Below are positions 51,870 to 61,303 of a DNA stretch of 64,000 nucleotides, piece after piece. A model generated the notes under the pieces. That model searched no databases, had not been told where the DNA came from, and was given only the letters and a program-made list of their open reading frames with translations. Both the position numbers and the translations under genes were made by a program. The stretch comes from JACCXG01 sp963750935 (GTDB lineage: Bacteria > Acidobacteriota > Vicinamibacteria > Vicinamibacterales > 2-12-FULL-66-21): NCBI GenBank assembly GCA_963750935.1, contig CAVVSR010000004.1, positions 248,001 to 312,000 on the forward strand, read 5' to 3'. Numbering within the stretch: the stretch's first letter is position 1; each line of letters starts with the position of its first letter.

Positions 51870-54800
51870 ATGATTCGCAGAACGTTGCTCGGTGCGTGCG
51901 TCGCCCTGGTCGTCGTCCTCGTGTGCGTAGAGTCCGTACCGACCGCGACGCCGCTCAAGCTGGCGCGGCATCCCGACTATCACGGCGGCCGCATCGCCTT
52001 CAGCTATCTCGGCGACATCTGGCTGGCCGGCGAGGACGGATCCGACGTCCGGCGTCTGACCGATCATCGCGCCCGCGAGGTCTATCCGCGCTTCTCGCCC
52101 GATGGCCGCTCACTCGCCTTCTCGTCGAATCGCTACGGCAACTACGACATCTTCGTCATTCCCGCGGCGGGCGGCACGGCGCGGCGCATGACCTTCCACA
52201 GCGGCAACGACGACGTGGTCGGGTGGACGCGCGACGGCCAGCACGTGATCTTCCGTTCCGCGCGCGGCGACGGCGCCTTCCCGAGCGTGGCCACGCTCTA
52301 CCAGGTGGCCGCGGCGGGCGGGCAGGAACAGCCGCTGCCGGTGGACTGGGGCTACTGGGGCAGCTTCTCGCCCGACGGCAGCGCGATGGTGTTCAACCGC
52401 CATCCCTCATCCTGGTCGCGTCGCCACTATCGCGGCAGCTACGCTGCCGATCTCTGGGTGACCGACCTCAAGTCGAAGAGCTACCGCCAGGTGCTGGCGG
52501 ACGAACGCTACAACCGTTTCTGGCCGATGTGGGGCGCGGACGACGCGATCTACTTCGTCGGCGATCCGCTGCCGAACGATCGGGGCGTCAAGCCCGGCGC
52601 GGCCGATGTCCGCCGCAGCGTCAACAACATCTACAAGGTCCCCGCCAAAGGGGGCTCGCCGGTCCAGGTGACGCGTCACACCGACGGCGCGCTGTTCTGG
52701 CCGTCGATGTCCACCGACGGCAAGGTCATCGTCTACGAGGAGAACTTCGGGATCTGGAAGCTCGACGTCGCCACCGGCCGCACCAGCGAGATCGTGCTGA
52801 ACATCGCCAGCGACGACAAGGAGAACCAGGTCGACGTCGAGACGGTCACCAACGAGGTGGACGCGTTCGACATCTCGCCGTCGGGACGGCGCGCGGCGGT
52901 GTCGGCCCGCGGGCAGATCTTCACGATCGCGACCGAGCGCGGGGACATCACCCGCATCGCCGCCGACGACATGGAGTCGCGCAACCAGTTCCCGAAGTGG
53001 TCCCCGGACGGCAAGTTCATCGCGTTCCAGTCGGACCGCACGGGCCGCGACGAGATCTGGATTGCCGAGCCGGAGGGCACCGGGCTCAAGAAGATCACCG
53101 ACCTCGACAACGAGAAGGGTGCGCTGCTGTGGACGCCGGACTCGAAGGCGCTCCTCTATACCGCCGCCGACCGCAAGCTCTATAGCTACAGCGTCGCCGA
53201 CAGCAAGACCAGCGTCGTCACGACGAGCGACGTCGGCCGCGTCGGATCCGTGGCGGTCTCGCCCGACAGCAGGTGGGTGGCGTTCTCGAAGCAGGACCGG
53301 ACGCTGCGATCGCACGTCTACATCGCGCCAATCGCCGGTGGCGAGGAGCGTCACGTCTCGGACGACAGCGTGCTCTATTCCGAGAGCAATGCGGTCTGGA
53401 CCGCCGACGGGCAGTACCTCGTGTTCACGTCGGTTGAAGGCTTCAGCACCGGCATCGCCAGCCAGGGCGGCATCAACACGACGATGGCGCTGTGGGCGCT
53501 GTCGCTGCGCGATCTCGATCGCGATCCGTCGAACCGCGACATCGACACCGAAGCGCAGGGGCTGGCGGCGGAGGCGGCGGCACGGCAGGCGACCGGACGC
53601 GGCGGCGCCGCGGCGGCGCCGCCGGTGGAGGTCCGCATCGACTGGACCGGGATGGCGCGCCGCGCCCGGCAGTTGACGGTGCCCGGCACGACGATGGGCG
53701 GCCTGACACCGGCGCCGGAGGGACACTCAATTGCGCTGGCGATCTCGTCGGCCGGCGTCGCCACCGGCCGTGGCGGCGGCGACGGCGAGGGCGCGTCGGG
53801 CAACTACATCATCAACGTCGAGAGCGGCCAGCTGACGCGAGTGCCGGCGGCGCCGCAGACGGCTGGCGCGACGCCCGGCGGCCGCGGCGGCAGGGGCGGC
53901 GCGGGTGCTGGCGGCGGCAGCGCGATGGTGTTCGCGCGCGACGGCCGGACGCTTTACTTCCGCTCGGGCACCGGCCTGTTCGCGGCGACGGTGCCGCAAT
54001 CCGCGCAGGCCAACGCCGCAGCCGGCCGCGGCGGGCGCGGCGCCGGCGCACCCGCAGGCGGCACCGAGGGCGCAGCCACCAGCACGACCGCGCGCCAGGT
54101 GTCCTACACCGCCACCATCGAGGTCGATCGCAAGAAGCTGCGCGCGCAGGTCTTCAACGAGGGCTGGCGGATCATGAAGCACCGGTTCTACGACGCCAAG
54201 ATGCACGGCGCCGACTGGAACGCCGCCAAGAAGCTCTACGAGCCACTGCTCGAGTACCTCGTCGACACCGAAGAGCTGCAAAGCGTGATGATGATGATGA
54301 TCGGTCATCTCAACGCCTCGCACACCGGCGTCAGCGGCGGCGGGGCGACCGGCGGCCGGCCGGCGCAGACACGCTACCCGGGCTTCGACCTGGTGGCCGA
54401 CGCATCGGGCTTCTACCGGGTCGGACACCTCTACAAGGACGGGCCAGCCGATCGCGATCACCTGAAGATCGCCGCCGGCAACTACATCCTCGCGATCAAC
54501 GGCGACGAGCTGAAGACCACCGAGAACTACTGGCGGCACCTCACGCTCGCGGCCGGCAGCAAGTTCCACGTGCTGCTCAACGACAAGCCCGTGAAGGACG
54601 GCGCCTGGACGGCGACCATCGAGCCGATCGCCGCCGGCGCGTTCACCGACCTGCAGTACGCCCGCTGGGTCACGGATCGCCGCGAGATGGTGAGCAAGAT
54701 GAGCAACGGCGACATCGGCTACCTCCACATCCGCGCGATGGACGCGCCGTCGCTCCGCCAGTTCCAGCTCGATCTCGCCGCCAACCGCACCCGCAAGGCG

Positions 54801-55289
54801 CTGGTGATCGATCAGCGCTTCAACGGCGGCGGCGGCATCGACCAGGAGCTGCTCGCCATCCTGGCCGGGCGGCAATACCAGTACACGGTCGGCCGCGACG
54901 CCGGCTTCCAGCAGCCGCGGCCGCAGAACTTCTACGGTCCGATGGTGGTGATGCAGAACGAGCGCTCGGCGTCGGACGCCGAGATGTTCCCCGCCGGCTT
55001 CAAGGCGCTCGGCCTCGGCAAGATCATCGGCGTCCCGACGATGGGCGCAGTGATCGGCACCGGCTCGTACACCCTGCTCGACGGCTCCGCGATCCGCACG
55101 CCGGGCAGCGGCGTGTGGACCGTCACCGGCGAGAACATGGAGAACTACGGCGTGCCGCCGGACGTCCACGTCGACAACACGCCCGCCGACTTCCTGAAGG
55201 GACGCGATGCGCAGATCGAGAAAGCCGTCGAGGTGCTGAAGAGCGAGCTCGCGGCGCGGAAGACGACCTCCACAGCGCAGCAAAGATAG
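51870..55289 (+). CDS. Tricorn-like S41 family protease (PD40 propeller + PDZ + S41)
   Basis: This 1139-residue exported protease has a signal peptide (TLLGACVALVVVLVCVESV). Residues about 40-560 contain PD40/WD40-like propeller repeats (PRFSPDGRSLAFSSNRYGNY, FPKWSPDGKFIAFQSDRTGR). Low-complexity Gly/Ala/Arg insertions lie near 570-750. A PDZ-like region (about 850-900) precedes the S41 core (GDIGYLHIRAMDAPSLRQFQ, VIDQRFNGGGGIDQELLAIL). NERSASDAEMFP holds the catalytic Ser. Such homologues of the archaeal tricorn core degrade peptides to short fragments. The gene is divergent from the sigma factor. Confidence 0.93.
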   Translation: MIRRTLLGACVALVVVLVCVESVPTATPLKLARHPDYHGGRIAFSYLGDIWLAGEDGSDVRRLTDHRAREVYPRFSPDGRSLAFSSNRYGNYDIFVIPAAGGTARRMTFHSGNDDVVGWTRDGQHVIFRSARGDGAFPSVATLYQVAAAGGQEQPLPVDWGYWGSFSPDGSAMVFNRHPSSWSRRHYRGSYAADLWVTDLKSKSYRQVLADERYNRFWPMWGADDAIYFVGDPLPNDRGVKPGAADVRRSVNNIYKVPAKGGSPVQVTRHTDGALFWPSMSTDGKVIVYEENFGIWKLDVATGRTSEIVLNIASDDKENQVDVETVTNEVDAFDISPSGRRAAVSARGQIFTIATERGDITRIAADDMESRNQFPKWSPDGKFIAFQSDRTGRDEIWIAEPEGTGLKKITDLDNEKGALLWTPDSKALLYTAADRKLYSYSVADSKTSVVTTSDVGRVGSVAVSPDSRWVAFSKQDRTLRSHVYIAPIAGGEERHVSDDSVLYSESNAVWTADGQYLVFTSVEGFSTGIASQGGINTTMALWALSLRDLDRDPSNRDIDTEAQGLAAEAAARQATGRGGAAAAPPVEVRIDWTGMARRARQLTVPGTTMGGLTPAPEGHSIALAISSAGVATGRGGGDGEGASGNYIINVESGQLTRVPAAPQTAGATPGGRGGRGGAGAGGGSAMVFARDGRTLYFRSGTGLFAATVPQSAQANAAAGRGGRGAGAPAGGTEGAATSTTARQVSYTATIEVDRKKLRAQVFNEGWRIMKHRFYDAKMHGADWNAAKKLYEPLLEYLVDTEELQSVMMMMIGHLNASHTGVSGGGATGGRPAQTRYPGFDLVADASGFYRVGHLYKDGPADRDHLKIAAGNYILAINGDELKTTENYWRHLTLAAGSKFHVLLNDKPVKDGAWTATIEPIAAGAFTDLQYARWVTDRREMVSKMSNGDIGYLHIRAMDAPSLRQFQLDLAANRTRKALVIDQRFNGGGGIDQELLAILAGRQYQYTVGRDAGFQQPRPQNFYGPMVVMQNERSASDAEMFPAGFKALGLGKIIGVPTMGAVIGTGSYTLLDGSAIRTPGSGVWTVTGENMENYGVPPDVHVDNTPADFLKGRDAQIEKAVEVLKSELAARKTTSTAQQR

Positions 55290-55361
55290 AGCTTGGTGCT
55301 TGGTGCAGCACACAGCACCGTGCACGGAGCACTGAGCACCCAGCACCGAGCACCCAGCACC
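55290..55361. repeat. Heptamer array, CAGCACC/GAGCACC type
   Basis: A long 7-bp periodic run: AGCTTGG, TGCTTGG, TGCAGCA, CACAGCA, CCGTGCA, CGGAGCA, CTGAGCA, CCCAGCA, CCGAGCA, CCCAGCA, CC. The first two units are complementary to the later ones, so the array can fold on itself. It follows the protease stop codon directly. Confidence 0.8.
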
Positions 55362-55377
55362 TTTGGAGAGCTGACCG

Positions 55378-55986
55378 ATGAACTTGCGGCGAATGTTCGG
55401 GCCGAGCCGGGCGGAGATCTGGCGGCAGCTGAGCGCCGAGATTGGCGGCCGCTACGAGGAAGGCGGGTTCTGCAAGGGCGACAAGGTGCGCGCCTCGCAC
55501 GGCGAGTGGACCGTCACGCTCGACACCTACACGGTCTCGACCGGGAAGGTGGTGATGGTCTTCACCCGCCTGCGGGCGCCGTACGTGAACCCGGACGGCT
55601 TCCGCTTCACCATCTCGCGGAAGCACATGTTCAGCAGCGTCGCCCGGTGGCTGGGGATGCAGGACGTGCAGGTAGGGCACGAGCCGTTCGACGACGACTT
55701 CAACATCAAGGGCACCAGCGAGGACAAGCTGCGCGAGCTGTTCTCGAGCCCTCGGCTGCGCGAACTCGTCAGCGGCCAGCCGGAGATCAAGCTGACCGTC
55801 CACGACGACGAAGGCTGGTTCGGTCCGGAATTCCCGGAGGGCGTCGACGAGCTGACCTTCATCGCCGGCGGCGTCATCAAGGACATCGACCGCCTGAAGC
55901 AGCTCTACGAGCTGTTCGCCGAGACGCTGGATCAGCTCTGCCGCATCGGGTCCGCCTACGAGCGCGCGCCGGAGGTCACGCTGTAG
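55378..55986 (+). CDS. Hypothetical protein
   Basis: This 202-residue soluble protein (MNLRRMFGPSRAEIWRQLSA, then TLDTYTVSTGKVVMVFTRLR and FRFTISRKHMFSSVARWLGM) has no family I recognise. Alternating beta strands and a C-terminal helix (IDRLKQLYELFAETLDQLCR) are likely. A GGAGAG element lies 7 bp before the ATG. It follows the tricorn-like gene across a heptamer array. Confidence 0.7.
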   Translation: MNLRRMFGPSRAEIWRQLSAEIGGRYEEGGFCKGDKVRASHGEWTVTLDTYTVSTGKVVMVFTRLRAPYVNPDGFRFTISRKHMFSSVARWLGMQDVQVGHEPFDDDFNIKGTSEDKLRELFSSPRLRELVSGQPEIKLTVHDDEGWFGPEFPEGVDELTFIAGGVIKDIDRLKQLYELFAETLDQLCRIGSAYERAPEVTL

Positions 55987-56047
55987 ACAGCGAGCACTTC
56001 GCAGCTTCCAGCTTTCAGGCGGAAGGAACCGGCGAGCGCGCGTGTCA

Positions 56048-56069
56048 CTTCCGCCTCTAAAGGCGGAAG
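56048..56069. terminator. Hairpin between convergent genes
   Basis: A perfect 9-bp stem CTTCCGCCT (56048-56056) / AGGCGGAAG (56061-56069) with loop CTAA lies in the 110-bp gap between two convergent genes. No T-tract follows on either side. A related GGCGGAAG motif occurs at about 56020 and at 26290. Confidence 0.45.
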
Positions 56070-56096
56070 CCAGGCGGCAGATGGTTGACCAGTTTC

Positions 56097-57747
56097 TTAC
56101 TGCCCGCAGGCGTTGGTTCGCGGCGACTCGGCTGGGGCGGCCGGCCTGACCGTCCACGCCTGGACGCGTGGTGGTGACGTTGGCGCCAGCGTGATCGCGA
56201 CCCGCAGGCGGCCGCGCTCGCACGACATGATCCACTGGCCGCGGAGCGCGTTCTCCACGTGCTCGAAGGCGGCCGGCGGCGTGGTGCAGGCGCCGACGTT
56301 CGCGCGCAGCGCCTCGATGGCGGCGCGGCGCCGATCCTTCGACAGATCGCGATAGAGATTCATCGCCGCCACGCGGTCCGCCAGCGCATCGTCCCAGCTC
56401 ATGACCAGCCGCGAGACGTCGTCGCGCGCCGCGATCAACGCCGCCGACGGCTGCGGCAGGCGCGGATCGAGGCCACCGGTCTTCTGCAGCAGCTCGAACG
56501 CGGCCGCGAACGACCGCCCCCAGCCGGTGTAGGTCAGGTTGCCCATCGCGATCAGGCCGACGCCGTGTTCGGGCAGCCACTGCATCAGCGAGCCGAAGCC
56601 GGGCAGGCCGCCGCCGTGCGCGACGATGTGCCGGAAGGCGCAGGTCTGGGTGACGCGGAGCCCGTAGCCGTAGCCGCCGGCATTGAGCGCCAGCACGCCC
56701 GAGGAGGCGTCGCGCGACGCCGACGCGCCGGAGAACCGCTGCAGCTGCTGCATCTCGCGCATCGACGCGCGGCGCACCGGTCCCTCTTCGGCGCCGTCGC
56801 GGGGCGGCCAGGCCTGCAGCATCGCGCCGACGTAGCGCGCGAGATCCGAGACCGACGTCAGCATGCCGCCCATCGCGCCAAACGATCCGTCCGGCAGCGC
56901 CGGCTCCTCCTTCCAGCGTTCGTCCTCCCAGCGATACCCGAGCGCCAGCCGATCGCGCGGCACCTCGGCAGGCTCGAGCGTCGTCGCCGTCATGCCCAGC
57001 GGCTTCAGGATCGTCGCCGCGACGTACTCGCGATACGGGCGCCCGCTCGCCTTCGAGACGATCCGGCCGAGGATGGCGAAGCCGAGATTGGAGTACTCGT
57101 AGGCGATGCCGGAGGCGTTGGAGAACGGGATGCCGGCGCGCAGCATCGCGGTCAGCTGGTCCTCGGTGGCCGACAGCTGCTGATCGCCCCACGGGTTGTC
57201 TTCCGGGAACCCGGCCGCGTGCGTCAACAGGTGGCGGATGGTGATGGGCGGCGCGTCCGAGGTGGCGGGCGTGACCGCCTTCAACTCGGGGACATAGCGA
57301 TCCGCCGGAATCGTCGAGCGACAGCTTGCCGTCGTCGCGCAGCCTCAGGATCGCGAGCGCGGTGAAGCTCTTCGTCATCGACGCGATCCGGAACACCGTG
57401 TTCGCGTCGACCGACGCCTTCGTGTCCGCATCGCGCACGCCGACTGCGCCGGAGTGCACGAGGCGTCCGTCCACGATCACGCCCCAGGCAGCGCCGGGAA
57501 CACGGGCGCCCGCGGCGAACGCCTGGAACACGCGATCGATCTCCGCAAACGCCGGACGCAGCTTCGACAGCCGATCGGCGTCGGCGAAACGTGCGGGCGC
57601 GGGAAAGGCCGGGCGCGACTGCGCACGCGGCGCGTCGCCGCCGGGCGCGAGGAGCGCGCCACAGACGACCAGGACGAACACAGCCAGCCGCGCCGGCCTC
57701 CGGCGCCGTGTGCCGGACGGATGTTGACGTGGTTCAGGCATGGGCAT
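56097..57747 (-). CDS. Serine hydrolase, class C beta-lactamase fold, frameshifted
   Basis: An exported protein of about 549 residues with a leader (LAVFVLVVCGALLAPGGDAP). The catalytic SxxK is IASMTKSFTALAILRLRD, and the second motif is YEYSNLGFAILGRIVSKASG (YSN). A third-motif region HGGGLPGFGSLM lies near residue 365. These proteins include esterases, D-aminopeptidases and penicillin-binding-protein-like hydrolases. One extra A at 57309-57310 splits the frame; removing it gives LDDPADRYVPELKAVTP. A C-terminal domain of about 130 residues follows the fold. Confidence 0.85.
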
Positions 57748-57791
57748 TCGACTACTCCGTTTCCTGCGGCGCCGGCTTGCGCCGGCTGCGG

Positions 57792-59438
57792 TCACTGCCT
57801 TGTCACGTTCACGTAGTAGTGATCGGTGTCCACTTCGAACTCGCCCGCCGGCATCTGCCACGGCATCGTCTGCCACTCGGTCGTGGCCTGCACGCTGTGC
57901 CAGCTGCCGCTGCGCCCGACCCGTACCGGCATGGTGAACCCCTGGACATCGGCAACCCAGCGGTAGGCGACGGTGCGATCGGCGTCGTTGAACTTCAGCT
58001 CGAGCGTCGGGATGCGCACGTGCCTCAGGTACTGGTCGAACAGCGGCGTCAGGTCCTTGCCGGTCTTGTCGTTGAGGAAGCGGACCATGTCCTCGGTCAT
58101 GATGTTCCGGTACTTGAAGTGCTGGTACATGTCCCGCAGGAGCTTCCACCAGCGCGTGTCGTCGGCAATCACGCTGCGCAGGGTATGGATGAAGAGCGCC
58201 CCCTTGAAGTACTGATCCGATGACTGCGGCGTCTGGTGCCGGCCGCGGGTCGTGATGATCGGGCTCTTGTTGACGACCTTCGGCTTGTAGCCGTTGATGT
58301 ACTTCAGCGCATCCCCTGCCCCGAACATCGCCTCGACGTAGACGACCTCGAGGTAGGTGGTCCAGCCTTCCTGGATCCACATGTCGGACACGTCGGCGGC
58401 CGAGACGCTGTTGCCGAACCACTCGTGCGCGCTCTCGTGGATGATGATGAAGTCGAACTTGAGGCTGACGCCGACGCCGGTCCAGTCGCGTTCGAGGTAG
58501 CCGTTGGCGAAGCGGTTGCCGTAGGTCACGGCGCTCTGGTGCTCCATGCCGGAGTACGGCACCTCGATCAGCTTGTAGCCGTCCTTCTTGAACGGGTACT
58601 CGCCGAAGTACTTGTCGTAGATGCCGATCATCGGGCGCGCCTGCGCGAACTGGCGCCTGGCCTTCTCGAGGTTCTCCGGCAGGACGAAGAAGTCGAGCGG
58701 AACGCCGTCGAGCCGATCGGAGAACTGCGCGTACTTCCCGATGTTCAGGGAGACGTTGTAGTTGTTGATCGGGTACTGGACGTGCCAGTCCCAGCGCGTG
58801 TAGCCGTCGCCGAGATCCGTCCGGCCCTGCAGCTTGCCGTTCGAGACGTCGACGAGGTCGTTCGGGATGGCGACGCTGATCCGCATCTGCTCGACCTCGT
58901 CGCGCCACTGATCCTTGTTCGGCCACCAGACGGCGGCGCCGGGCCCTTCGCAGGACGTCGTGATCCAGTGCCGGCCCGCCGGATCCTTCCTGAACGTGAA
59001 GCCGCCGAAGCGGCCGGTCTCGGCGGGAGTCCCCGAGTAATGGAAGTCGATCGCGTAGGTGCGGCCGGCCCGCAGCGTCTGCGGAAAATCCACCCAGACC
59101 GTGTTGAGCTCACGCTCGTACTTCAGCTCCGTCTCGCCGAGCACGATCCGATCGACCTGCAGGTTGGCATAGAGGTCGAGCTGAATCCTGGTGTCGTCCT
59201 GCAGCATCCGGAACCGGATGGTGTTCCGGCCGCTGATGAACTTGCGCTCCGGGTCGACGCGCACGTCGAGGTGGTAGAACAGGAGATCGTTGTTGGCGCG
59301 ATACCGGCCATACTCGCCTCGCAGCACGCTCGCCCGCGACGGCTCGGCCGGACGCGGCGCCGCCGCAGCTCCCTGGGCGGCCGCCGGGCGGGCAATCGCC
59401 GAGGCCAGCAGCAGGACGGTCAGGACCAGTACACGCAA
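57792..59438 (-). CDS. M1 family metallopeptidase
   Basis: This 548-residue exported aminopeptidase-like protein has a leader (LVLTVLLLASAIARPAAAQ), a beta-sandwich N-domain, and the gluzincin active site HESAHEWFGN followed by WIQEGWTTYLE, giving the HExxH-x18-E zinc ligands. The exopeptidase GxMEN motif region reads YSGMEHQSAVTYGN, so the N-terminus-anchoring Glu is present. The TTG at 59438 is chosen because GGAGG lies 6 bp upstream and the signal peptide begins there. It is shorter than typical M1 enzymes because it lacks the large C-terminal helical domain. Confidence 0.92.
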   Translation of the reverse strand: MRVLVLTVLLLASAIARPAAAQGAAAAPRPAEPSRASVLRGEYGRYRANNDLLFYHLDVRVDPERKFISGRNTIRFRMLQDDTRIQLDLYANLQVDRIVLGETELKYERELNTVWVDFPQTLRAGRTYAIDFHYSGTPAETGRFGGFTFRKDPAGRHWITTSCEGPGAAVWWPNKDQWRDEVEQMRISVAIPNDLVDVSNGKLQGRTDLGDGYTRWDWHVQYPINNYNVSLNIGKYAQFSDRLDGVPLDFFVLPENLEKARRQFAQARPMIGIYDKYFGEYPFKKDGYKLIEVPYSGMEHQSAVTYGNRFANGYLERDWTGVGVSLKFDFIIIHESAHEWFGNSVSAADVSDMWIQEGWTTYLEVVYVEAMFGAGDALKYINGYKPKVVNKSPIITTRGRHQTPQSSDQYFKGALFIHTLRSVIADDTRWWKLLRDMYQHFKYRNIMTEDMVRFLNDKTGKDLTPLFDQYLRHVRIPTLELKFNDADRTVAYRWVADVQGFTMPVRVGRSGSWHSVQATTEWQTMPWQMPAGEFEVDTDHYYVNVTRQ

Positions 59439-59494
59439 ACGAATCCTCCAGTCGGTTGCCGGAACAGGGCCGGCGGGGAGATGATGTTGGCGGC

Positions 59495-59602
59495 ATGACG
59501 GTGTCAGCAAAGAAGCTCGGCATGGCAGCGTTCCTGTTCTTCCTCGCCAAGGGCCTGCTCTGGCTGTTGGTCCCCGCATTCGTGTTTCTGTGGGGCTGCT
59601 GA
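59495..59602 (+). CDS. Putative 35-residue single-pass membrane peptide
   Basis: ATG 59495 to TGA 59602 reads MTVSAKKLGMAAFLFFLAKG followed by LLWLLVPAFVFLWGC: a basic N-terminus and one long hydrophobic helix. A weak GGGGAG lies 14 bp upstream. It is divergent from the M1 peptidase and followed directly by a heptamer array. Small hydrophobic peptides of this kind are common; function unknown. Confidence 0.4.
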   Translation: MTVSAKKLGMAAFLFFLAKGLLWLLVPAFVFLWGC

Positions 59603-59603
59603 C

Positions 59604-59640
59604 TTTTTCACTTTTTCCCTTCTGACTTCTGACTTCTTAC
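59604..59640. repeat. Heptamer array, TTCTGAC type (complement of AGAAGTC)
   Basis: 7-bp pyrimidine-rich units TTTTTCA, CTTTTTC, CCTTCTG, ACTTCTG, ACTTCTT run into the stop codon of the convergent P1 peptidase gene. It is the opposite orientation of the array at 44128-44187. Confidence 0.7.
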
Positions 59641-60719
59641 TTTCCTGAAGCGGCCGGCCATCCGTCGATGCCCGACGCCGCCCGGACCCCGCGCACGATC
59701 GCATCGGCCAGGACATCGGCGGCGAGCGATCCGAGCACGGTCAGCGGGACGTTCGGCCGCGCCAGCGCCCCGGTGGAAACCGCAAACAGCTGATCGCCAT
59801 CGCCGGTCGTGTGGTACGGCCGGATCGCCCGGGCCCCGCCGCAGTTCGCCATCATCGCCATCTTGGTGAGCGCGGTCTTCGTCAGGGTGACGTTCGTGGC
59901 CACCACGGCCAGCGTCGTGCTCCGGAAGGCGTCGTCTTCGAGCGCGACCTTCGGCGCTTCGGCCACCGCCGCGTGCATCACGTCCACGCTGTCGGCAAAG
60001 CTGCCGTCGGGCCGGCGGGCGCCGGCGACAATCGCACCCGAGCGCCAGTCGCGCACGTCACCGGCCGCGTTGACCACGGCGAGCGCGGCAATGACGACGT
60101 CGCCGAGCTTGAGGCTCGCGGTGCCGAGGCCGCCCTTCATGCCGCCCAGCCCGCGGCCGCGATGCATCTTGCCCACCGTCGCGCCCGCGCCGGCGCCGAC
60201 GTTCCCTTCCGCGACCGGCGACGCCGACGCCGCGGCGCATGCCTTGTACGCCGCGTCCGCGTCGGGCCGGATTTTGGGATCGCCGATCGAGAGGTCGTCG
60301 ATGACGGCGGTCACGACGATCGGAATCCGCAGCCCGGGGTTGCCCCAGTCGAAGCCGATCTTGCGCTCTTCGAGGTAGCGGAGGACGCCGCCCGCAGCCG
60401 GCAGCGCGAGCAGGCCGCCGCCGCTCAGCAACAGGCCGTGAATGCGCTCGACGGGACTGACGGGCTGGAGCAGGACGACCTGCGACTCGCCTGGCGCGGA
60501 CCCGTTGTAGTCCACGCCGGCGGCCGCAGGCGAATCGAACAGGATGGCGGTGCAGCCGGTCGGGCGGCGGGTATCGGTGAAATGCCCGACCTTGATGCCC
60601 GGCACGTCCGTGAGAGAGCCGCTATTGGGCGCCGCCGGGCGCGGCTTGGTTTGCGCCCCCTGAACGGCAACCGCGGCGGCCACCGTTCTGCCGAATTCAC
60701 GCCGGTTGACGGTATGCAT
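59637..60719 (-). CDS. P1 (DmpA-like) family peptidase
   Basis: This 360-residue protein starts MHTVNRREFGRTVAAAVAVQ, a likely Tat leader. The body follows the DmpA/BapA N-terminal nucleophile fold: SLTDVPGIKVGHFTDTRRPT, GGGLLALPAAGGVLRYLEER, GGMKGGLGTASLKLGD. The segment STTLAVVATNVTLTKTALTK aligns with the autocleavage site; a Thr rather than the Ser of DmpA appears to be the nucleophile. It ends inside a heptamer array. Substrates would be N-terminal D- or beta-amino peptides, by family. Confidence 0.88.
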   Translation of the reverse strand: MHTVNRREFGRTVAAAVAVQGAQTKPRPAAPNSGSLTDVPGIKVGHFTDTRRPTGCTAILFDSPAAAGVDYNGSAPGESQVVLLQPVSPVERIHGLLLSGGGLLALPAAGGVLRYLEERKIGFDWGNPGLRIPIVVTAVIDDLSIGDPKIRPDADAAYKACAAASASPVAEGNVGAGAGATVGKMHRGRGLGGMKGGLGTASLKLGDVVIAALAVVNAAGDVRDWRSGAIVAGARRPDGSFADSVDVMHAAVAEAPKVALEDDAFRSTTLAVVATNVTLTKTALTKMAMMANCGGARAIRPYHTTGDGDQLFAVSTGALARPNVPLTVLGSLAADVLADAIVRGVRAASGIDGWPAASGK

Positions 60720-60742
60720 GGCCTCAGCATACCGCCACCGTT

Positions 60743-61195
60743 TTACTTCTTTGCTTCGGCGGGTTTCTTCGCGCTGGCCGGAGTCAGCTCGACGGTGCCC
60801 TTGAGCGGCGCGGCAAGGTCGCGCCCGCAGCCGGAGGCTTCCATCGTTCCCTTGGCGGGTCCAAGCTTGGGCGGCAGCGTGATCTGCATCTTGACGTTGC
60901 CGGTGCAATTCCGCTGGGTCATGGTGTACGGGAAGTCGAGCATCACCACCCCCGCCTTGGATGTGCCCGACACCTTGCCGGTGATCTCGGTCGGCACCGT
61001 CAGCAGCATGTTGCCGGTCACCGCGCCGCGATCGATGGACAACTCCGTCGTCCCCGAATAGACCGCATCGGCGTTGACCGTGATGTCGTACGTCACACTC
61101 TTCGTCCCGGCCGGCGTCTTCGTCTGCGCCGAGGCCGCCGCGGCCACCATCACCAGCGCCGCGCCGATCGCCCCCATTCTCAAACCCTGGGTCAT
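60743..61195 (-). CDS. Hypothetical secreted protein
   Basis: This 150-residue protein has a signal peptide (LRMGAIGAALVMVAAAASAQ). The mature part is beta-rich (KSVTYDITVNADAVYSGTTE) with two cysteines (RNCTGN, ASGCGR) that could form a disulfide, and a Lys/Ala-rich tail. The ATG at 61195 is preceded by AGGAGG at 7-8 bp. No family is recognised. Confidence 0.65.
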   Translation of the reverse strand: MTQGLRMGAIGAALVMVAAAASAQTKTPAGTKSVTYDITVNADAVYSGTTELSIDRGAVTGNMLLTVPTEITGKVSGTSKAGVVMLDFPYTMTQRNCTGNVKMQITLPPKLGPAKGTMEASGCGRDLAAPLKGTVELTPASAKKPAEAKK

Positions 61196-61303
61196 GCACA
61201 CACCTCCTGTGGGACAGACGTAAAGTGCCGTGGCTTGGTTGCTTCACACGACCGCGTTCCCTGTTGACGCCGCCGGACGGACCTTGCCAGGATCCGTCGC
61301 ATC

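Noticed and set aside
55123..58926. A 1267-codon open frame on the minus strand
   Set aside because: It crosses the tricorn protease end, the hypothetical gene, and parts of two other genes in the wrong frame; its translation is Arg/Pro/Ala rich without motifs. Only the segment of it encoding the N-terminus of the beta-lactamase-fold protein is real.
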